Assembly (NCBI RefSeq): GCF_900112815.1
Contig: NZ_FOND01000014.1
Location: 1-64,000 of the forward strand
Length of the DNA: 64,000 bases
Direction: 5' to 3'
From: Blastococcus tunisiensis
GTDB lineage: Bacteria; Actinomycetota; Actinomycetes; Mycobacteriales; Geodermatophilaceae
In this document: positions 59,515 to 64,000 of the stretch, piece after piece
Numbering within the stretch: the stretch's first letter is position 1
How the letters are laid out: every line of letters begins with the position of its first letter
Position numbers and translations under genes: made by a program
Notes under the pieces: model-generated
Seen by the model: only the letters and a program-made list of their open reading frames with translations
Database searches by the model: none
What the model was told of the DNA's origin: nothing

Positions 59515-60492
59515 ATGGCGGCCAAGCGGGCAGAACGACTGGTGAACCTGGTCATCGCCCTGCTCAGCACCCGCCAGTACGTCACCGCCGCCCGGATCCG
59601 CGCCATCGTGCCCGGGTACGAGGCCGACGACGGCTCCGAGCGCGCCGACGAGGCGTTCAAGCGGATGTTCGAGCGGGACAAGGCCGAGCTGCGCGAGATG
59701 GGCGTGCCGCTGGAGACCGGCCGCACCAGCGCCTTCGACACCGAGGACGGCTACCGGATCGCCCGCGCCGACTACGAGCTGCCCGAGATCCGGCTGACCG
59801 GCGAGGAGGCCGCCGCCGTCGGCCTGGCCCTGCGGCTGTGGGAGTCCGCGCAGCTCGCCGGCGCGGCGCACAGCGCCCTGGTGAAGCTCAAGGCCGCCGG
59901 CATCGACGTCGACACCTCCCGCGCCATCCCGCTGCAGCCGCGCCTGGACGCCGGTGAGCCCGCGTTCGAGCCCTGCTACGCCGCCGCCCGCGACCGCCGG
60001 CTGCTCGAGTTCGGCTACCAGCGCCCCGACGAGGACGTGCCCGCCCGCCGCCGCGTCCAGCCCTGGGGCGTCGTCGCCTGGCACGGCCGGTGGTACCTGG
60101 TCGGCCAGGACCTCGACCGCGCCGCGCCGCGCGTCTTCCGCCTCTCCCGGGTGGTCGGCACCCCCAAGGCGACCGGTCCGGCGAACGCGTTCGAGCCGCC
60201 CGAGGGCCTGGACCTCGCCGAGGTCGTGGCCGGGCAGGTGACCGGTGAGGAGCAGCTCGTCGTCGTCCGCGCCCGCCCGGGGACGGCGATCGGTCTGCGC
60301 CGGCACGCGACGCCGCTGGGCCCGGCCGACGACGGGGACGACCGGCTGCAGCTGCGCACCACCGAGCCCGGCCGGCTCGCCGACCAGCTGGCCGCGTACG
60401 GCTCCGACGTCCTCGTCGAGGCGCCGACCGAGGTGCGCGACGCCGTGATCACCCGGCTCACCCGGCTGGCCGCGATGGGGGTGCCGGCGTGA
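59515..60492 (+). CDS. pafB: WYL-domain transcription regulator PafB
   Basis: One half of the PafBC activator, which drives a RecA/LexA-independent DNA-damage regulon. The 325 residues begin MAAKRAERLVNLVIALLSTRQYVTAARI, an N-terminal winged helix-turn-helix. The WYL domain (about 145-235) has LLEFGYQ and WHGRWYLVGQDLDR, and a C-terminal WCX-type extension follows. The layout matches PafB next to PafC. ATG start. It is divergent from the DUF3866 gene and 31 bases from pafC. Confidence 0.93.
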   Translation: MAAKRAERLVNLVIALLSTRQYVTAARIRAIVPGYEADDGSERADEAFKRMFERDKAELREMGVPLETGRTSAFDTEDGYRIARADYELPEIRLTGEEAAAVGLALRLWESAQLAGAAHSALVKLKAAGIDVDTSRAIPLQPRLDAGEPAFEPCYAAARDRRLLEFGYQRPDEDVPARRRVQPWGVVAWHGRWYLVGQDLDRAAPRVFRLSRVVGTPKATGPANAFEPPEGLDLAEVVAGQVTGEEQLVVVRARPGTAIGLRRHATPLGPADDGDDRLQLRTTEPGRLADQLAAYGSDVLVEAPTEVRDAVITRLTRLAAMGVPA

Positions 60493-60523
60493 CCCTCCGC
60501 TCCGTCCCCGCGGGGGCCCCACG

Positions 60524-61501
60524 ATGAGCACCACCGGCACCACCGACCGCATGACCAGGCTGCTGGCGCTCATCCCGTACCTGACCGCCCGCGAGGACGG
60601 CGTCGCCGTGGCCGAGGCCGCCCGCGACTTCGGGGTCAGCGAGCGGCAGCTGCGCAGCGACCTCGAGCTGCTGTGGGTCTGCGGGCTGCCCGGCTACGGC
60701 CCCGGTGACCTGATCGACCTGTCCTTCGAGGGCGACCGGGTCCGCGTCACCTTCACGGCCGGCATGGTCCGCCCGCTCCGGCTCACCACCGACGAGGCGG
60801 TCGCCCTGGTCGTCGCCCTGCGCACGCTGCTGGAGCTGCCCGGCCTGGCCGAGCGTGACGCGGTCAGCCGGGCGCTGGCGAAGGTGTCGGCCGCCGCCGG
60901 GCACGCCGCCGACCGGGTGACCCCCGTGGCGGTCAGCGTCGACGCCCGCGAGGAGGCGCTCGCCGTCGTCCGGGACGGCCTGGAGCGCAAGCGCGCCCTG
61001 CACCTGCACTACTACGTGCCCACCCGCGACGAGCGGACCGAGCGGACCGTCGACCCGATGCGGCTGCTGCTGGTCGACGGCAAGTGGTACCTGGAGGCGT
61101 GGTGCCGGCGCGCCGAGGGGGTGCGGCTGTTCCGGCTGGACCGCGTCGACGACGTCGTCGTCCTCGACGAGCGGGCCGCGCCGCCCCCGCAAGCGCACGA
61201 GCGCGACCTCGACAACGGCGTCTACCAGCCCGACCCGGGGTCACCGGCCGTGCGGCTGCGGCTGTCCCGCAGCGCCCGCTGGGTGGCCGACTACTACCCG
61301 GTGGACTCGGTGACCCCCGTCGATGAGCCCCCGGGCGGCCTGGCGGTGACAGTCCGCACCCAGGACCTGGCCTGGGCGCGCCGGCTGGTCGCCTCCCTCG
61401 GCGGGGAGGCGCTGGTCGACGAGCCGGCCGGCCTGGCCGCCGAGGTCGCCGCCGACGCCCGCGCCGCGCTGGCCCGCTACGGGGTCGAGCCCACCGGCTA
61501 G
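60524..61501 (+). CDS. pafC: WYL-domain transcription regulator PafC
   Basis: The partner of PafB in the DNA-damage activator. The N-terminal segment RMTRLLALIPYLTAREDGVAVAEAARDFGVSERQLRSDLELLW is a helix-turn-helix. The WYL domain (about 150-215) includes LHLHYYVPTRDERTERTVDP and LLVDGKWYLEAWCRRAEGVRLF. A WCX-type C-terminal domain ends with GVEPTG. The 325 residues are normal for the family. ATG 60524, after the pafB stop and a GC-rich 31-base gap. The pair lies between the pup locus and tat, as in mycobacteria. Confidence 0.93.
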   Translation: MSTTGTTDRMTRLLALIPYLTAREDGVAVAEAARDFGVSERQLRSDLELLWVCGLPGYGPGDLIDLSFEGDRVRVTFTAGMVRPLRLTTDEAVALVVALRTLLELPGLAERDAVSRALAKVSAAAGHAADRVTPVAVSVDAREEALAVVRDGLERKRALHLHYYVPTRDERTERTVDPMRLLLVDGKWYLEAWCRRAEGVRLFRLDRVDDVVVLDERAAPPPQAHERDLDNGVYQPDPGSPAVRLRLSRSARWVADYYPVDSVTPVDEPPGGLAVTVRTQDLAWARRLVASLGGEALVDEPAGLAAEVAADARAALARYGVEPTG

Positions 61502-61510
61502 GGTCGCCGC

Positions 61511-61705
61511 GTGCTGTTCTGGATCGTGCTCGCCGTCGTCGTCGTGCTGGCCCTCGTCGTCCTCGGCGTGGTCGGCTACGGCGTCTTCGGTGCGTTCGGC
61601 CGGCTGGGCCGGGAGCTCGAGGCCGCCGAACGCGATGTGAGACCGCTGATCGAGCAGGCCGGGGCGACCGCCGCCCGCGCGACCGAGGTCGCCGACCGGA
61701 GCTGA
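61511..61705 (+). CDS. Small single-span membrane protein between pafC and tatA
   Basis: A 64-residue protein with one N-terminal membrane segment (WIVLAVVVVLALVVLGVVGY). A short amphipathic helix follows (FGRLGRELEAAERDVRPLIEQAGATAARATEV). I do not recognise a family. The build resembles TatA/B-type or divisome-type small anchors, but it lacks the TatA FGxxKLP motif. GTG 61511 lies nine bases after the pafC stop, so it is probably in the same transcript. Confidence 0.6.
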   Translation: MLFWIVLAVVVVLALVVLGVVGYGVFGAFGRLGRELEAAERDVRPLIEQAGATAARATEVADRS

Positions 61706-61792
61706 TCCGGCGCGGACATCCGCACGGACGCCGGGATCCGAACGCCTCTCGGCGTAGCATCGCCGGAAGACCCCAAGCCTGGAGGACCTGTC

Positions 61793-62134
61793 ATGGGCGG
61801 ACTCGGCCCGCTGGAGATCGGCCTGATCATCCTGGCCATCCTGCTGCTGTTCGGCTACAAGAAGCTGCCCGACGCCTCCCGCTCGCTCGGCCGCTCGCTG
61901 CGCATCTTCAAGGGCGAGATGAAGGGCATGAAGGACGACGACGCCCGCGAGGGCGTCCGCACGAAGGACGCCGCCACGACGACCCCGGTCCGCGGGGAGA
62001 TCGTCGCCCCGGGTAGCACGGCCGGCGACGACCGCAGCGCCCAGCTGGACGCCGAGGCCCGCGCCGCCGAGGCGCGCGCGGCGGAGCTGCGGGCCCGCGC
62101 CGAGCAGTCCCGCGCGGCCGACGGCTCCCGCTGA
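61793..62134 (+). CDS. tatA: Twin-arginine translocase subunit TatA
   Basis: TatA forms the pore-like assembly of the twin-arginine export system with TatC. The 113 residues have one membrane helix ([15 protein letters not shown]), the hinge [17 protein letters not shown] and an amphipathic helix that follows. The C-terminal half is Ala/Arg/Asp-rich and probably disordered. ATG 61793 is preceded by GGAGGAC. It lies 25 bases upstream of tatC. Confidence 0.93.
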   Translation: MGGLGPLEIGLIILAILLLFGYKKLPDASRSLGRSLRIFKGEMKGMKDDDAREGVRTKDAATTTPVRGEIVAPGSTAGDDRSAQLDAEARAAEARAAELRARAEQSRAADGSR

Positions 62135-62159
62135 CCCACCCGTACCGGGCAGGACGACG

Positions 62160-63053
62160 GTGAGCGGTCCCCGGCTGCGTCGGCGGCGCGCACCGCGCGA
62201 CGCCGAGGCGACGATGTCGCTGGTCGCCCACCTCACCGAGCTGCGCAACCGCATCGCCAAGGCGCTGCTCGCCCTACTGGTCGCCACCGCCGTCTCGTTC
62301 TGGTGGTACGAACACGGGCTGGGTGACTTCATCCGGGCGCCCTACTGCGGACTGGACGCCGAGCTGCGCTTCGGCGACGACGCGGACGGCTGCGGCCTGC
62401 TGATCACCGACGTCTTCGGCGGTGTCTTCATCCGCCTGAAGGTCGCGTTCCTCGCCGGCGCGGTGCTGTCGGCCCCGTTCTGGCTCTACCAGATCTGGGC
62501 GTTCATCACCCCCGGGCTCAAGCGCAACGAGAAGCGGTACGGGGTCGGCTTCGTGGCCGTCTCGTCCCTGCTGTTCGCGCTCGGGGCGTTCCTGGCCTAC
62601 GTCTCGCTGTCCGCGGGGCTGGAGCTGCTCCTCGGCCTCGCCGGCTCCGACGTGATCATCGCCCTGACCGCGCAGGACTACATCGGCTTCGTCCTGTCCC
62701 TGCTGGTGGCGTTCGGAGTCAGCTTCGAGGTCCCGCTCTTCGCCATCGCGCTGAACCTCGTCGGCGTGCTCAGCCACGAGGTGCTGGCCAAGAGCCGGCG
62801 CTGGATCTTCTTCCTGACCATCGTGTTCGCCGCGTTCGTCACGCCCACGCAGGACCCGTTCACGATGCTCCTGATGGCCGGGCCGATGATCGTGCTGTTC
62901 GAGCTCGCCATCCAGGTCGCCCGCGTCGTCGACAAGCGGCGCGCCAGGCGTGCGGCCCTGGAGCACTTCCACGACCTCGGTGACGACGACGCCTCCCCGC
63001 TGGACGCCCGGCCGTCCTCCCTGGACGACGCGCCGTCCCCGACGGCCCGCTGA
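62160..63053 (+). CDS. tatC: Twin-arginine translocase subunit TatC
   Basis: TatC is the membrane receptor for twin-arginine signal peptides. The 297 residues begin with a basic N-terminus that reads SLVAHLTELRNRIAKALLALL, the family HLxELRxR motif. At least six membrane helices follow. Other typical segments are SAPFWLYQIWAFITPGLKRNEKR (with conserved E in the first cytoplasmic loop region) and ARVVDKRRARR near the C-terminus. The last 40 residues are an acidic tail. GTG start. It is followed closely by the lipid-kinase-like gene. Confidence 0.95.
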   Translation: MSGPRLRRRRAPRDAEATMSLVAHLTELRNRIAKALLALLVATAVSFWWYEHGLGDFIRAPYCGLDAELRFGDDADGCGLLITDVFGGVFIRLKVAFLAGAVLSAPFWLYQIWAFITPGLKRNEKRYGVGFVAVSSLLFALGAFLAYVSLSAGLELLLGLAGSDVIIALTAQDYIGFVLSLLVAFGVSFEVPLFAIALNLVGVLSHEVLAKSRRWIFFLTIVFAAFVTPTQDPFTMLLMAGPMIVLFELAIQVARVVDKRRARRAALEHFHDLGDDDASPLDARPSSLDDAPSPTAR

Positions 63054-63066
63054 ACGCGCCCCGGCG

Positions 63067-63972
63067 GTGAGCAGCGCGGACGTCGCCGTCCTGGTGAGCC
63101 CCTCGGCGGGCCGTGGCCGCGGCACCCAGCTGGCCGGGCAGGTGCTCGACGCGTTCCGGGACGCCGGGTTCGACCCCGCCGTGCTGCCCGCCACGACCGG
63201 CGCGGAGGGGGAGCGGCTGGCCGCCGAGGCCGTCGCGGCCGGTGCCCGGGCGGTGGTCGCCGTCGGCGGTGACGGCACCGTGCACGCCGCGCTGCAGGCC
63301 GTCGCCGGGACGACGACGCCGCTCGCGCTGGTCCCGGCCGGCACGGGCAACGACCTGGTGCGGGCGCTCGACGGCCCGTCGGACCCGGGAGCCGCCGCAC
63401 GGGCGGCCGCCGAGGACCTCGCGGCCGGCACGACGCGCAGCGTGGACGCCGGCCGGACCGGGAACCGCTGGTGGGCGACGGTGCTCTGCTGCGGCTTCGA
63501 CTCCGCCGTCAGCGACCGGGCCAACCGGATGCGCTGGCCCCGCGGCCGGCGCCGGTACGACGTCGCCGTGCTGGCGGAGCTGGCCCGGCTGCGGCCGCGC
63601 GAGCTGACCCTCGTCCTCGACGGGGAGGCGCAGACCCTGCCGGTCACGATGGTCGCCGTCGGCAACACCGCCTGGTACGGCGGCGGCCTGAAGGTCTGCC
63701 CGGGCGCCGCCCCCGACGACGGGATCTTCGACGTCACCGTCGTCGGCCCCTCGACCCGCCTGGAGCTGATGCGGCAGAAGCCGCGCCTGGCCACCGGTAC
63801 GCACGTCGACCACCCGGCGGTGGCGGTGTTCCGGGCCTCGCGGGTGGAGCTGTCCAGCCCCGGTGTCACGGCGTACGCCGACGGCGAGCCGGTGTCGCCC
63901 CTGCCCGCGGTCGCCGAGTGCGTCCCCGGAGCCCTCACCCTCATCGGCACGGGCCGCGCCACGATCAGCTGA
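63067..63972 (+). CDS. Diacylglycerol kinase-like lipid kinase (YegS/DgkB type)
   Basis: A 301-residue lipid kinase family protein. The N-terminal AVLVSPSAGRGRGTQLAGQV and the catalytic-loop RAVVAVGGDGTVHAALQAV carry the GGDGT motif that binds ATP. PAGTGNDLVRAL follows, and AVGNTAWYGGGLKVCPGAAPDDG is the second conserved block. It phosphorylates diacylglycerol or a related lipid at the membrane. GTG 63067 was chosen 13 bases after the tatC stop. The window ends shortly after it. Confidence 0.92.
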   Translation: MSSADVAVLVSPSAGRGRGTQLAGQVLDAFRDAGFDPAVLPATTGAEGERLAAEAVAAGARAVVAVGGDGTVHAALQAVAGTTTPLALVPAGTGNDLVRALDGPSDPGAAARAAAEDLAAGTTRSVDAGRTGNRWWATVLCCGFDSAVSDRANRMRWPRGRRRYDVAVLAELARLRPRELTLVLDGEAQTLPVTMVAVGNTAWYGGGLKVCPGAAPDDGIFDVTVVGPSTRLELMRQKPRLATGTHVDHPAVAVFRASRVELSSPGVTAYADGEPVSPLPAVAECVPGALTLIGTGRATIS

Positions 63973-64000
63973 CCTGATCATGGCGCGTCCTCCCTCACCG

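Overview
The window is very GC-rich, uses many GTG starts, and carries a Pup-proteasome locus plus mycothiol biosynthesis (mshC). Together these mark an actinobacterium. The gene content and TGATCA-type intergenic palindromes would suit the Geodermatophilaceae (Blastococcus, Geodermatophilus, Modestobacter), but that family assignment is inference.

Positions 1 to about 16,680 are an accessory, defence-type island next to an intact tRNA-Leu(GAG) (16678-16765, minus strand). It holds an IS3-family transposase end, a truncated DUF1016/YhcG protein, a DEDDh exonuclease with a C-terminal BRCT domain, a protein with seven zinc-ribbon repeats and a Vsr/DUF559-like nuclease end, a 207-residue unknown, and a complete four-gene Wadjet anti-plasmid operon (jetA-jetB-jetC-jetD, overlapping stops and starts). 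After that come a broken patatin remnant, a tyrosine integrase with a cysteine-rich insert, and an AbrB-like gene that appears frameshifted. The integrase beside the tRNA 3' end suggests tRNA-directed integration; the left boundary lies outside the window.

Positions 16,800-31,300 carry chromosomal metabolic and transport genes: a membrane diguanylate cyclase, an M20 peptidase, a deletion-type DoxX pseudogene, an SDR, a quinone oxidoreductase, a pentapeptide-repeat protein, a DUF2470 gene behind an IdeR/DtxR-like iron box, a glycine-betaine-type ABC importer, and an aldo/keto reductase coupled to a RecD-like helicase.

Positions 31,400-47,800 hold conserved actinobacterial core genes: uppP, a histidine phosphatase, a DUF3090 gene and a SCO1664-type gene leading to mshC, then dgt, a PAC2-family gene, metH, a putative cell-wall gene under a c-di-AMP (ydaO-type) riboswitch, a HAD phosphatase, a RecB-type nuclease and trmI.

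Positions 48,000-64,000 form the Pup-proteasome locus: mpa, an rpf-like gene, dop, pup, an endonuclease-VII-type gene, prcB, prcA, an unknown 116-residue gene, pafA, then pafB-pafC, tatA-tatC and a diacylglycerol-kinase-like gene. Pup is tagged to substrates by PafA after Dop deamidates it. Mpa unfolds the tagged proteins into the PrcAB core, and PafBC is a DNA-damage transcription activator. Less-explained insertions in this locus are a secreted acidic coiled-coil protein between dop and pup, the endonuclease-VII gene coupled to prcB, and the 116-residue gene between prcA and pafA.
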